From assembly GCA_029881995.1 (NCBI GenBank), contig JAOULO010000004.1:47346-111345 (forward strand): a DNA stretch of 64,000 bases. The letters run 5' to 3'. Under the pieces are notes generated by a model that was not told where the DNA came from, ran no database searches, and saw nothing but the letters and a program-made list of their open reading frames with translations. This stretch comes from Gammaproteobacteria bacterium (lineage in GTDB: Bacteria > Pseudomonadota > Gammaproteobacteria > UBA6429 > Thiohalophilaceae). A program made the translations under genes and the position numbers. Positions within the stretch are counted from its first letter, which is position 1. Each line of letters opens with the position of its first letter. Of the stretch, positions 55,704 through 64,000 are shown piece by piece.

Positions 55704-57311
55704 ATGATATTTCAGACTAAATTTCAGTCAATACGCTTCATTGTGACAAGTATTATTATTGTCCTTGGTGTGTTGAGCCTGGTGGCAACGTTGATTACTG
55801 CGCAGGTCTATCATACTCTGACCTTGAGCAGTCAGCTGGAAAATATCGAAAAACAATTACAACAGGAATCCGACAAAACCCTGCAGCGATTAAAACAGTT
55901 CAGTCTGCAACTTGGTACGCTGATTGTTAATTCAGACAAATTCAAGTCTGCAATTCGTAAAAGTAATTATAAGTATCTTCAGGATTATCTAAAACAGTTA
56001 CCATCAATTCCATTTTTACAAAGTGGTGTGATATCAATTAGGTTTGCTTATATATATGACAACCATCAAAAGTTGCTGTCTGGGATTAAATTAAATACAG
56101 ATGGGTCTGTTGTAACCAAGACACCTGTTTGTCATATAAATAATCACGAATCAACAACACCATTTGATGTAAATGATGTCATTTATAATTTATGTGTTAA
56201 TCAGCAGCAGCCCTATCTCTCTGCCATTATTCCTTTTCATGTTGATAACAAAGTGGCGTATATAGAGCTGGTATCGGAAATTAAGACTCATTTTCATAGT
56301 ATTGATCAGGTGGTTGTTTTTCCTGTGCGTATACGTCTACCAAATGGGAAAGAGATATACACATCTGATCGCTGGCCAACAAAATATAATAAGAAATCCA
56401 TTGCAGCATATTCAGTATTGGATAATGAGCATCAGGCCGTTATTCATGTTGAAGCCATACATGTTGATAATAATCTGGTAAAGGCACTTTCTCTAGCGCA
56501 GACACTGGTAATCAGTGGTGCGCTAATCAGTATTATACTGGCAATTGTTGTGTCACTCTCAATTATGAAACAGACTGTTATTAGCCCAGTTAATGATGTG
56601 GTCAGTTCTTTGCGTAAGGTAAGAGAAAATCGAGAACATCTTGGGCAGCAGATCAATAGTCGTGGTGCAGAAGAAATCATGGCATTGATGGACGACTTTA
56701 ATGCGATGAGTAGTTCACTCAACGAACTCTATAAAACTCTGGAAAAGATGACTTATACAGATTCTTTGACGCGCCTAGGTAATAGAAAATTATTTAATGA
56801 AAAAATTGAGCATGTATTTGAGCATGCTGTTAAGCATGAAGGTTGCTTTGCATTATTATTAATAGATCTGGATAAGTTTAAGCAGGTGAATGACACCTAT
56901 GGACATTCAGTGGGTGACAAGCTACTTGTTGAAACCAGCAATCGTTTCAGTGAGGTTCTAAGACAGAGTCGGTTCACGCGCCGTGGGCTTGACAATATTA
57001 TTTCAACTCCAGTACAGGATTTGTTGATCAGGTTAGGCGGTGATGAATTTGCTGTGATCCTGCCTGACGTTGAGGGAAAAGATGAGGCGAGCAATATTGC
57101 CACACAGTTGGCAAAAGTTATTGATCGCCCGCTGCTCATTGATGGGCAGGATATTGAATTGGGTATCAGTATTGGAATCGCACTGTATCCTGATCACGCC
57201 AGAGACCAGGACAGAATCATCCGATTTGCCGATACGGCCATGTATCATGCAAAACGCAATGGAATGGATTTTATGTTTTACGAAGCAGGACTTGAGGAGA
57301 ATCAGTCCTGA
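55704..57311 (+). CDS. membrane-bound diguanylate cyclase
   Basis: A 535-residue protein: span 1 (FIVTSIIIVLGVLSLVATLI), a periplasmic sensor of about 220 residues, span 2 (LVISGALISIILAIVVSLSI), a HAMP-like linker, and a GGDEF domain (about 350-530) with DSLTRLGNRKLF, an intact GGDEF motif and the I-site-like RLG. A short insert (FTRRGLDNIISTPVQDLLI) precedes GGDEF. Synthesises cyclic di-GMP. It lies 100 bases after the barrel/CBM48 operon, and its 3' end overlaps the convergent chalcone-isomerase-like gene by ten bases. Confidence 0.93.
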   Translation: MIFQTKFQSIRFIVTSIIIVLGVLSLVATLITAQVYHTLTLSSQLENIEKQLQQESDKTLQRLKQFSLQLGTLIVNSDKFKSAIRKSNYKYLQDYLKQLPSIPFLQSGVISIRFAYIYDNHQKLLSGIKLNTDGSVVTKTPVCHINNHESTTPFDVNDVIYNLCVNQQQPYLSAIIPFHVDNKVAYIELVSEIKTHFHSIDQVVVFPVRIRLPNGKEIYTSDRWPTKYNKKSIAAYSVLDNEHQAVIHVEAIHVDNNLVKALSLAQTLVISGALISIILAIVVSLSIMKQTVISPVNDVVSSLRKVRENREHLGQQINSRGAEEIMALMDDFNAMSSSLNELYKTLEKMTYTDSLTRLGNRKLFNEKIEHVFEHAVKHEGCFALLLIDLDKFKQVNDTYGHSVGDKLLVETSNRFSEVLRQSRFTRRGLDNIISTPVQDLLIRLGGDEFAVILPDVEGKDEASNIATQLAKVIDRPLLIDGQDIELGISIGIALYPDHARDQDRIIRFADTAMYHAKRNGMDFMFYEAGLEENQS

Positions 57312-57877
57312 TTCTGTTTACCCAGCATTCCTGTTTTTAAATCTTCATCAGCAGGATCATCACCAAGCCAGACACGGAGCAGGGCTTGCTGGAAGTCTTC
57401 ACCCGGAACACTACCTTTTGTTTGCTGATTTATTGTGACCTGAGTTCCCTTGCCAGGAATATAGTCCAGCTGAATGACATCACCTTTTTTGACTGTGACA
57501 AAAAGTTTGTTAAAGGCATCAAGGCGGGCTTTAAGGCTGGCGAAGTCTTTGTCTGACAAATTATTTTCAAACCCGTCGTTCCAGCCATCGGTAAGTTTTT
57601 CTTTTTCTACTTCATCATAGAGAAAATGCATTGAGATGCGCTTTGCTCCGGCCATAGCAATGGCCTGTTTGGCATCAGTGGTCTTTTGTGTCAGGTAGAG
57701 GGCGCCGACATAAATATCAAACACAAACTTGGTGCGAATGCCTGCACCATTCAGTATAACTGTCGTGCCCCCGATATTGGCCTGTTCTTCCAGCTTAACA
57801 CTTGCTATTTCCCTTGCCAGTATCGGCTTGCATATAGCAAAGACAAGGATTAAAAGAATAAATTTTGATTTGCTCAT
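57302..57877 (-). CDS. chalcone isomerase-like periplasmic protein
   Basis: A 191-residue protein starting at 57877 (MSKSKFILLI) with a GGGAGG ribosome site and a signal peptide ending LAR. The fold signature of bacterial chalcone-isomerase-like proteins is present: LNGAGIRTKFVFDIYVGALY, KRISMHFLYDEVEKEKLTDG, W at WNDGF, IQLDYIPGKGTQV and LRVWLGDDPAD. The bacterial members lack a confirmed substrate and are probably not chalcone isomerases. Confidence 0.88.
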   Translation of the reverse strand: MSKSKFILLILVFAICKPILAREIASVKLEEQANIGGTTVILNGAGIRTKFVFDIYVGALYLTQKTTDAKQAIAMAGAKRISMHFLYDEVEKEKLTDGWNDGFENNLSDKDFASLKARLDAFNKLFVTVKKGDVIQLDYIPGKGTQVTINQQTKGSVPGEDFQQALLRVWLGDDPADEDLKTGMLGKQNQD

Positions 57878-58178
57878 GGCGATCCTCCCTGTAGGTTTTA
57901 TTCTATTTATATACCACAGCATAGTCGGCTTTTGGCTAAATGGGAATTAGCCCTGTTACAGCAAAAAAATTGGTCTATGCTCTTTTTTGCGGGGTCGATA
58001 CAGAGATGCGGGGCAAAATCGCCATAAAATATGTGTTGATTAGGCCGAATAACAAATGGGGAATTAAGTTCGCAAACTTGTTGTCCAACGGTTTTATTCC
58101 CACGACTGAATGTGGGACAATGCCGCACCAGGCCTAAGCGCTTGAATTATAAGCATGATGACGTTTTGCAGGACAAGA

Positions 58179-59042
58179 ATGAAAAAACCGTATTTTGTAT
58201 TTCAGCCCATTTTTAAACTTACTTTACTGGCCCTGCTGGGGCTAATGGCGGGCTGCTCAATTTTAAGCTTGGGCGATAATATTTCGAATGCGATTCTTAA
58301 TCAGGATGACCCCAAAATAGTAGAAGACAGTCTTCCCACCTATCTTATTATGATGGATGGCATGATCGAAGGTGATCCTGAGAATGAAGGTCGGTTACTG
58401 GCAGCAGGCAAGCTCTATGCAGCTTATGCATCCATGTTTGTCAAAGAGCCAAAGCGTCATACGCGCTTGATGAATCGGGCCAGGGACTATAGCCGTCGCG
58501 CGATCTGTGAAGAGTACGAAGATTTTTGCAAGGTAATTGATAGCCCATTTGGAGTCTTTCAGGCAGGTTTGCAAGAAGAGTTTGATGATGAAGATGATGT
58601 TCCCATGTTACATACCTTTGCCGTAATTTGGGCCGGTTACATCAAGGCCAATAAGAGCAACTGGGCTGCGGTGGCCGATCTGGCCAAGGTCAAGGCCTGT
58701 GTTCAAAAGGTAATTGAACTGGATGAGAACTATGATAATGGTAGTGCCCATATGTATATGGGCCTGTTAAATACCCTGTTACCGGCTGCTCTGGGCGGTA
58801 AACCAGAGCTGGCCAGGCAGTCCTTTGAAAAGGCCATTGAACTTTCAAAGGGCAAGAACCTGATGATCAAGGTTCACTATGCTGAGCGTTATGCACGTCT
58901 GGTATTTAATGAAAAGTTACATAACAAATTACTTCAAGACGTCATAAATGCCGATGCTAATGTACACCGCCTAACACTGGTGAATACATTAGCCAAACGT
59001 AAAGCCAAAGAATTAATAGAAAGTGGTAAAGAATATTTTTAG
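58179..59042 (+). CDS. tatT: TRAP transporter-associated lipoprotein TatT
   Basis: A 287-residue lipoprotein (lipobox MAGC) starting at 58179 with an AGGA ribosome site. The mature part is all helical with TPR-like hairpins (ALGGKPELARQSFEKAIELS) and matches the TatT subunit of TRAP transporters. TatT trimerises and may bring a hydrophobic ligand to the binding protein. It is directly upstream of the DctP-type gene. Confidence 0.85.
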   Translation: MKKPYFVFQPIFKLTLLALLGLMAGCSILSLGDNISNAILNQDDPKIVEDSLPTYLIMMDGMIEGDPENEGRLLAAGKLYAAYASMFVKEPKRHTRLMNRARDYSRRAICEEYEDFCKVIDSPFGVFQAGLQEEFDDEDDVPMLHTFAVIWAGYIKANKSNWAAVADLAKVKACVQKVIELDENYDNGSAHMYMGLLNTLLPAALGGKPELARQSFEKAIELSKGKNLMIKVHYAERYARLVFNEKLHNKLLQDVINADANVHRLTLVNTLAKRKAKELIESGKEYF

Positions 59043-59054
59043 GAAAAATTTAGT

Positions 59055-60053
59055 ATGAGAAGAATAAAGTTTAATATAGTTGCCTTGGGTGTTTTACTTC
59101 TTACAGCACTTCCAGCACAAGCCGCGGTCTACAAAATTGCCACCCTGGCCCCTGATGGTACCCAGTGGATGACCCTGATGCGTCAGGCTTCCAGTGAAAT
59201 AGCCAAACAAACCAATAATCGTGTCAAGCTGAAATTCTATCCCGGTGGTATCATGGGCAATGAAGACAGTGTAATGCGCAAGATGAAAATTGGTCAGTTA
59301 CATGGCGCGGCCCTGACCAGTTCAGCGCTGAAACGTATCGACACGGATAACTACATCTACAGTTTACCATTGACCTATCGATCTTATGAAGAAATGAATC
59401 ACATTCGATCCAAACTGGATCAACAAATGATCGACCGATTAAAGAATAAAGGCTACATCGCCTTCAAGATTGCCGGTGATGGTTTTTCCTATATGCTGTC
59501 CCGAGAAAAGATCAGTGGAGTTGAAGACCTCAAACAGCAAAAAGTCTGGATTCCGCCGAATGACATCATGGCACAGACCATGTTGGAGACAGCAGGCGTA
59601 TCTCCTGTTTCGCTGCCTTTGACAGACGTTCTTACGGGATTACAAACTGGTCTGATTAGTACAGTTGGTGCGCCCCCCAGTTTTGCCATTGCCCTGCAGT
59701 GGCACACCAAGGTCAAGTACCTGGTGGATGTGCCTATGTTCTTCAGCTTTGGCGCCTTTGTCTTTTCAGATAAGTCCTTTAAAAAGATGAGCGGAGCCGA
59801 TCAGGCAGTTGTTCGCAAAGAGATATCAGAGACATTTGATAAACTGAGCAAGATCAACTGGGAAAATAATAAAAAGGCCAAAGCTGCCCTTAAGCAACAG
59901 GGTATTGAGTTCGTCAAACCAAACACGAAAGAGATGGCCGGCCTGAACAAACTCGCTAAAGACGTGGTAGCCAAGCTCATCAAGCAGGGCAAATTAAAGC
60001 AGTCTGAAGTCAATCAGGTTTATAAAATGCTTAATGCAGCACGCAAGAAATAG
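59055..60053 (+). CDS. dctP: TRAP transporter substrate-binding protein
   Basis: A 332-residue exported protein (signal ending AQA). The P-subunit core is clear: YKIATLAPDGTQWMTLMRQA, KFYPGGIMGNEDSVMRKMKI, GLQTGLISTVGAPPSFAIAL. The substrate of TatT-linked P subunits is unknown. It is the second gene of the TRAP operon, 12 bases after tatT. Confidence 0.92.
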   Translation: MRRIKFNIVALGVLLLTALPAQAAVYKIATLAPDGTQWMTLMRQASSEIAKQTNNRVKLKFYPGGIMGNEDSVMRKMKIGQLHGAALTSSALKRIDTDNYIYSLPLTYRSYEEMNHIRSKLDQQMIDRLKNKGYIAFKIAGDGFSYMLSREKISGVEDLKQQKVWIPPNDIMAQTMLETAGVSPVSLPLTDVLTGLQTGLISTVGAPPSFAIALQWHTKVKYLVDVPMFFSFGAFVFSDKSFKKMSGADQAVVRKEISETFDKLSKINWENNKKAKAALKQQGIEFVKPNTKEMAGLNKLAKDVVAKLIKQGKLKQSEVNQVYKMLNAARKK

Positions 60054-60077
60054 TGCGTTAAAAGGATAAGCTGATAC

Positions 60078-60590
60078 GTGAGTGACACAAGCACCCAACC
60101 GCCAAACCGAATATTAACAATCATTGCCCGTATAGAAGACGGACTACTGGTGTTTTTATTAAGCACCATGATTTTTCTAGCCGGTATGCAGATCATTCTG
60201 CGTAATGTCTTTTCAACCGGCTTTACTGAAACCGATTCACTGTTGAAGATTCTGGTGCTTTGGGTCGGTATGTTGGGCGCCGTTGTCGCGACTCGTGAAC
60301 GGCGCCATATTTCCATTGATATCCTAAGTCGCTATCTCTCTGAAAAGATGCGGCAGTATGTGGAAGTCGTGGTTGATATCTTTGTTGTGCTTGTCTGTAT
60401 TCTGTTGGCAACTCATTCTATGCGTATGTTACTGGTGGACTTCGAGGCGAAAACTATCGCCTTTTCTGGTGTCCCCACCTGGCTGCTGGAATCGATTCTG
60501 CCCATTGCCTTTACCATTATCAGTCTGCGTTACCTGATGTATTGCTGGCAGGGAATTGGCAAGCTACTCAAGGGTGATTCCTCGACATGA
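60078..60590 (+). CDS. dctQ: TRAP transporter small permease
   Basis: A 170-residue protein with four membrane spans, starting at a GTG (60078). LVLWVGMLGAVVATRERRHI, then SIDILSRYLSEKM, is the family signature. It overlaps dctM by four bases. Confidence 0.92.
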   Translation: MSDTSTQPPNRILTIIARIEDGLLVFLLSTMIFLAGMQIILRNVFSTGFTETDSLLKILVLWVGMLGAVVATRERRHISIDILSRYLSEKMRQYVEVVVDIFVVLVCILLATHSMRMLLVDFEAKTIAFSGVPTWLLESILPIAFTIISLRYLMYCWQGIGKLLKGDSST

Positions 60591-61867
60591 TCCTGTTCGG
60601 AATCGTTTTATTATTACTGGCCCTGCTGGGCGCACCCCTGTTTTCCATTATTGCTGCCAGTGCCATGAGTAATTTCTATCTGGCCGATATCGACCTGTCT
60701 GTGGTGGCGATTGAGCTGTATCGCCTGGCGGAAATGCCAGCACTGATTGCCCTGCCCCTGTTTACCTTTGCCGGTTACCTGATGGGGGAAAGTAAGGCAC
60801 CGCAAAGGCTGGTACAGCTAACCGACGCTCTACTGGGCTGGATGCCAGCCGGGTTGGCCATTGTCTCCCTAGCGGCCTGCGCCTTCTTTACCGCCTTTAC
60901 CGGGGCCTCTGGTGTCACCATTATTGCCCTGGGTGCCCTGCTCTATCCGGCCCTGAAACAGGCGGGCTATCCCGAAAACTTCAACCTTGGTTTGATTACC
61001 ACCTCGGGTAGTCTGGGTCTGTTATTTGCCCCGTCCCTGCCCCTGATTCTGTACGGCATCATTGTCCAGCAGATGAACCTCAGTCAGTCCGTCACTATCG
61101 ACGATATGTTCGTGGCGGGTATTTTGCCTGGTCTGTTGATGCTGTTGCTATTGATTGGCTGGAGTCTGCACGTCAATCGCAAGGTGGCAAGGCCATTAGA
61201 GAAGTTCCAGTGGCAAAAGGTCAAAGTCGCAGTCCGAGCCTCGGCCTGGGAGCTGCCCATGCCGTTTATTGTGCTGGGTGGGATTTATACCGGTTTCTTT
61301 GCCGTGTCCGAAGCCGCCGCTGTGACCGTGCTTTATGTACTTATTGTTGAGGTTTTTATCCATAAGGAAGTCACCCTTATACGCCTGCCTGATGTAATGC
61401 GTGACTCGATGATCCTGGTGGGGGCGATTCTGGTCATTCTCGGGGTCTCACTGGCCTCGACCAATTATGTCATTGACGCAGATATCCCCACCAAGCTGTT
61501 TAACACCATTAAGGAGTATGTCTCCAGTAAACTGACGTTCCTGATTTTGTTAAATATCTTTTTATTGATTTTGGGGGCATTGCTGGATATTTTCTCGGCC
61601 CTGGTCTTGATGATCCCTCTGCTTTTACCTATCGCCATAGGCTATGGCATCGATCCGGTCCACCTTGGGATTATTTTCCTTGCCAACATGCAGTTAGGAT
61701 ACTTTACACCACCTGTAGGCATGAACCTTTTTATTGCCAGTCACCGCTTTCAAAAGCCAGTGATGCAACTTTATAAGGCCACCCTGCCCTTCTTCTTCAT
61801 ACTGCTTGGTGCGGTGTTAATCATTACCTATTGGCCATCACTGTCGTTATCACTACTGGGTCGTTAA
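60587..61867 (+). CDS. dctM: TRAP transporter large permease
   Basis: A 426-residue integral membrane protein with about 12 spans. Characteristic segments are IALPLFTFAGYLMGESKAPQ, FFTAFTGASGVTIIALGALL and NMQLGYFTPPVGMNLFIASH. It couples solute uptake to sodium or proton entry with DctQ and the binding protein. It converges with the FHA gene, overlapping by four bases. Confidence 0.95.
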   Translation: MILFGIVLLLLALLGAPLFSIIAASAMSNFYLADIDLSVVAIELYRLAEMPALIALPLFTFAGYLMGESKAPQRLVQLTDALLGWMPAGLAIVSLAACAFFTAFTGASGVTIIALGALLYPALKQAGYPENFNLGLITTSGSLGLLFAPSLPLILYGIIVQQMNLSQSVTIDDMFVAGILPGLLMLLLLIGWSLHVNRKVARPLEKFQWQKVKVAVRASAWELPMPFIVLGGIYTGFFAVSEAAAVTVLYVLIVEVFIHKEVTLIRLPDVMRDSMILVGAILVILGVSLASTNYVIDADIPTKLFNTIKEYVSSKLTFLILLNIFLLILGALLDIFSALVLMIPLLLPIAIGYGIDPVHLGIIFLANMQLGYFTPPVGMNLFIASHRFQKPVMQLYKATLPFFFILLGAVLIITYWPSLSLSLLGR

Positions 61868-62172
61868 GCGGTTTTGCCCAGCATAGGGTTGATGTTCCGA
61901 ATCAGTATGTCCTCACCTCCCAGAGTGATAGTGTCGCCCTCTTTGATGGTGTGTTTGATGATATGTCGGCCATTTAGAAAACTGCCCGTTGTACTACTGA
62001 GGTCTATCAACAGTGCCATATGAAAGTAGGTTACGATCTTGGCGTGATACTCACTGACATCCGGGTTATCCAGCACAATATCATTATCCAGCGCACGACC
62101 AATGGTAAGAATACCGTGCTGTAAATCCAGTTCCAGTGTCTGATTGACTGCATCTTTAGTAGCTGGGCGCAT
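61864..62172 (-). CDS. FHA-domain protein 1
   Basis: A 102-residue protein that is almost entirely an FHA domain: LTIGRALDNDIVLDNPDVSE, YHAKIV, LSSTTGSFLNGRHI, then GDTITLGGEDILI. It reads phosphothreonine peptides. The Asn of the canonical S-T-N-G is Ser here (TTGSFLNG). Confidence 0.9.
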   Translation of the reverse strand: MRPATKDAVNQTLELDLQHGILTIGRALDNDIVLDNPDVSEYHAKIVTYFHMALLIDLSSTTGSFLNGRHIIKHTIKEGDTITLGGEDILIRNINPMLGKTA

Positions 62173-62316
62173 TTTGCTCTCCTGTCGAAATTAAAGCTTA
62201 ACCCTTACTTGTGTTATCGACTTGGAGAATTTGGGCTGGATATTTGTGCGGTTAACAATTGTTAAATCATAACAAGGTGTTACAAATTTTCACAATTACC
62301 TTTTGGAGAAATAGGC

Positions 62317-62628
62317 CTATCGGTAACGGAAGGGCCATTCATCCTTCGCTGTGATTTTAATGGTGTGGTTACCCAGGCGGATGGTGTCACCTGGGTGGAT
62401 GATGTGTTTATGGATACGCTTATCATTGAGGAAGGTACCATTGGTGCTGTCCAGATCTTCGATATAGGAGGTGTTGAAATAGGTGAAAATCCGGGCATGA
62501 TGGCCACTGACGCTGCGATCAGTGATATTAATATCATTATTATCTGAACGGCCAAGGCTAATGGCGCCAGGCCCTAATTTCAGTTCGTGTATGTCTTTTT
62601 CGAAGGCGTATTTTTTAGCCGCTTCCAT
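62317..62628 (-). CDS. FHA-domain protein 2
   Basis: A 103-residue FHA protein with the classic set: ISLGRSDNNDINITDRSVSG, HHARI, DLDSTNGTFLNDKRI, GDTIRLGNHTIKIT. Start taken at MEAAKKYAFEKD, after the ribosome-like GAAGGGG; an in-frame Met 13 codons earlier exists. Paralogue of the next gene downstream. Confidence 0.88.
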   Translation of the reverse strand: MEAAKKYAFEKDIHELKLGPGAISLGRSDNNDINITDRSVSGHHARIFTYFNTSYIEDLDSTNGTFLNDKRIHKHIIHPGDTIRLGNHTIKITAKDEWPFRYR

Positions 62629-62858
62629 GTGAACCCCTTCCCATGAATGTTTTAGATAGTTAAGCAAAGTTATTATTTATTTATATCGGTTAGAGTAAGA
62701 TTTTAGTTAACATTTGTTACGTAATAATTGAATTATTTTTATGTGATAAAGTACCTTTTAGATAGCATAAATAATATGGTTTATTATTTTTGGGGACTTA
62801 GTTCTATAGACTTTATGCAAACTCTTTCAGTCAAAACAGGCCAAAAAGGAAAGCACTA

Positions 62859-63506
62859 ATGACATGTTGTTGTCCCCATTCCCGATCCGGTAGTCGGGTA
62901 TTCTCATTTTTTGCCCGCAATTACCGTAAACGATTTAGTAAAAAAGGCTTTGAACCTTCCCAGCGACAGTTGATGGATGGTCTTAGAGTAGCGGGCTTTG
63001 CAGATACCACGGTTCTTGAGGTTGGCAGCGGTGTAGGGCACCTGCACATGGTAATGCTGGAGGAAGGGGCAAAATCTGCCACCGGCATCGATTTATCACC
63101 CAAGATGATTGAGGAGGCGAAAGCGTGGTCTGAGGCTCGCGGCCTGGCCGATCGGCTGGAATATCATGAGGGAGACTTTATGGACATCCTGCCGAGTATC
63201 AAGCCCGCTGAGGTGACCGTACTGGACAAGGTGGTGTGTTGCTATCCCGATGCCGATGGTCTGGTGCATGCCTCTCTAGACAGGACCCAGCGTGTCTATG
63301 CCCTGAGCTATCCTCGTTATCGATGGTTTATCCGTGCAGCGATGGGTTTTGGGGCAATAATGCTAAAACTACTGGGCTCCAGTTTTCGGCCCTATGCCCA
63401 TCGACCCGATGAAATTGAAAACTGGATTATTGAAGCCGGTTTTGAAAAGCAGTATGAGCAAATGACCTTCATCTGGCTGACCCAGGTCTATGTAAAACAG
63501 GCTTAA
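62859..63506 (+). CDS. class I SAM-dependent methyltransferase
   Basis: A 215-residue methyltransferase with motif I VLEVGSGVGHLHMVML (near 55-70), GIDLSPKMIEEAKAW, and VVCCYPDADGLV in place of motif II. The sequence is close to the magnesium-protoporphyrin O-methyltransferase-like group in shape, but the substrate is unknown. A Cys-rich start (TCCCPHS) is notable. Ribosome site AAAAGGAAA. Confidence 0.85.
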   Translation: MTCCCPHSRSGSRVFSFFARNYRKRFSKKGFEPSQRQLMDGLRVAGFADTTVLEVGSGVGHLHMVMLEEGAKSATGIDLSPKMIEEAKAWSEARGLADRLEYHEGDFMDILPSIKPAEVTVLDKVVCCYPDADGLVHASLDRTQRVYALSYPRYRWFIRAAMGFGAIMLKLLGSSFRPYAHRPDEIENWIIEAGFEKQYEQMTFIWLTQVYVKQA

Positions 63507-63507
63507 T

Positions 63508-64000
63508 CTATTTGGCGGCTGGCAGCTCAAACCAGAAGCTTGAACCCTTGCCCAGTTTACTCTCCAGACCAATCCGGCCATCCATGTGCTCGACCAGACG
63601 ACGGGTGAGGGCCAGACCTATGCCAGTCCCTTCGATACAGTCATTATCGGCACCGAGGCGTTCGAATTCATCAAACACCTTGGCCTGTTCAACCTTGGAA
63701 ATCCCAGGGCCGGTGTCAATGACAGAAATACGGATAGTCTTGTTGTCACGGGCCTGTACGTCGATGGTAATAGAACCATCATCGTTATTGTATTTGATGG
63801 CATTGGTTAGCAGGTTGAGTATGATTTCTTTCAGGCGTGAAGTATCGGCCAGCACGGCCAGGCTGGTATCAGCATTTTCGGCCAGCTTGATCTTAATATG
63901 ATGCTCATCGGCACGATTGGTCACCATCTGGATACATTCATCAAGAATGTCCTTAAGCTTGCAGGAGATGATTTTGATTTTGAGCTTACCAATTTCAATC
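63508..64000 (-). CDS. sensor histidine kinase, C-terminal part (5' end outside window)
   Basis: About 164 codons, running off the right edge. HATPase_c domain with N box ILNLLTNAIKYNNDDG, G1 VIDTGPGI, F box VFDEFERLG, and G2 GTGIGLALTRRLVEHMDGRI, ending GSSFWFELPAAK. The upstream KLKDILDECIQMVT is the usual link from the phosphoacceptor helix. It autophosphorylates and passes phosphate to a response regulator that is not visible here. Confidence 0.95.
   Translation of the reverse strand, partial: IEIGKLKIKIISCKLKDILDECIQMVTNRADEHHIKIKLAENADTSLAVLADTSRLKEIILNLLTNAIKYNNDDGSITIDVQARDNKTIRISVIDTGPGISKVEQAKVFDEFERLGADNDCIEGTGIGLALTRRLVEHMDGRIGLESKLGKGSSFWFELPAAK

Overview
This window carries the replication-origin neighbourhood of a gammaproteobacterial chromosome. 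The evidence is dnaA, dnaN, recF and gyrB on the minus strand, rpmH-rnpA-yidD-yidC and mnmE on the plus strand, three parS centromere sites and clustered DnaA boxes. The rest of the content fits a free-living, probably aquatic, respiring bacterium: many outer-membrane lipoproteins and beta-barrels, two large c-di-GMP enzymes, a cytochrome P460, a TRAP transporter, a PEP-CTERM protein, a vanadium-haloperoxidase-like enzyme and paired cupredoxin proteins. I cannot name the genus from sequence alone.

Layout. 1-9.2 kb: the 5' part of a REC-PAS-PAS-GGDEF-EAL protein (cut by the window edge), a cytochrome P460/ECF sigma/anti-sigma operon, a zinc peptidase, a CDF transporter with a P-loop kinase, a large lipoprotein, and a GNAT gene broken by one in-frame TAG. 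9.2-20 kb: a Tat-exported haloperoxidase-like protein, a run of small AT-rich accessory genes that includes a dead YciI gene, a GST, two tandem Ig/cupredoxin (multicopper-oxidase-like) proteins, a Crp/Fnr regulator and map. 20-41 kb: the dnaA-dnaN-recF-gyrB block. These genes keep their family order and strand but are pulled apart by about 6.2, 4.7 and 2.8 kb of lipoproteins, a BrnT/BrnA-type toxin-antitoxin pair, a PEP-CTERM protein, a spondin-domain protein, a beta-helix protein and a papain-like peptidase. 41-50 kb: rpmH-rnpA-yidD-yidC, more lipoproteins, a LuxR-type regulator, a lipoprotein SoxY-SoxZ fusion, and mnmE. 50-58 kb: an envelope gene set with three beta-barrel proteins, two membrane-anchored CBM48/AMPK-type glycogen-binding domains and a Gly/Met/His-rich protein, followed by a membrane GGDEF protein. 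58-64 kb: a complete TRAP transporter (TatT, DctP, DctQ, DctM), two FHA proteins, a methyltransferase and the 3' end of a sensor kinase.

Most notable: (i) three parS sites in and beside recF; (ii) a DnaA-box cluster next to very AT-rich DNA upstream of dnaN, which makes that gap a strong oriC candidate; (iii) an exact 13-base motif, AAGACAAAAAAGT, at four intergenic places around dnaA and yidC, all in one orientation, plus a dense array of related A-tract motifs near parS; (iv) the cupredoxin pair, which splits the expected copper motifs between two proteins; (v) the beta-barrel/CBM48/Gly-rich operon, which I do not recognise as a described system; (vi) three decayed genes that are invisible as intact ORFs.
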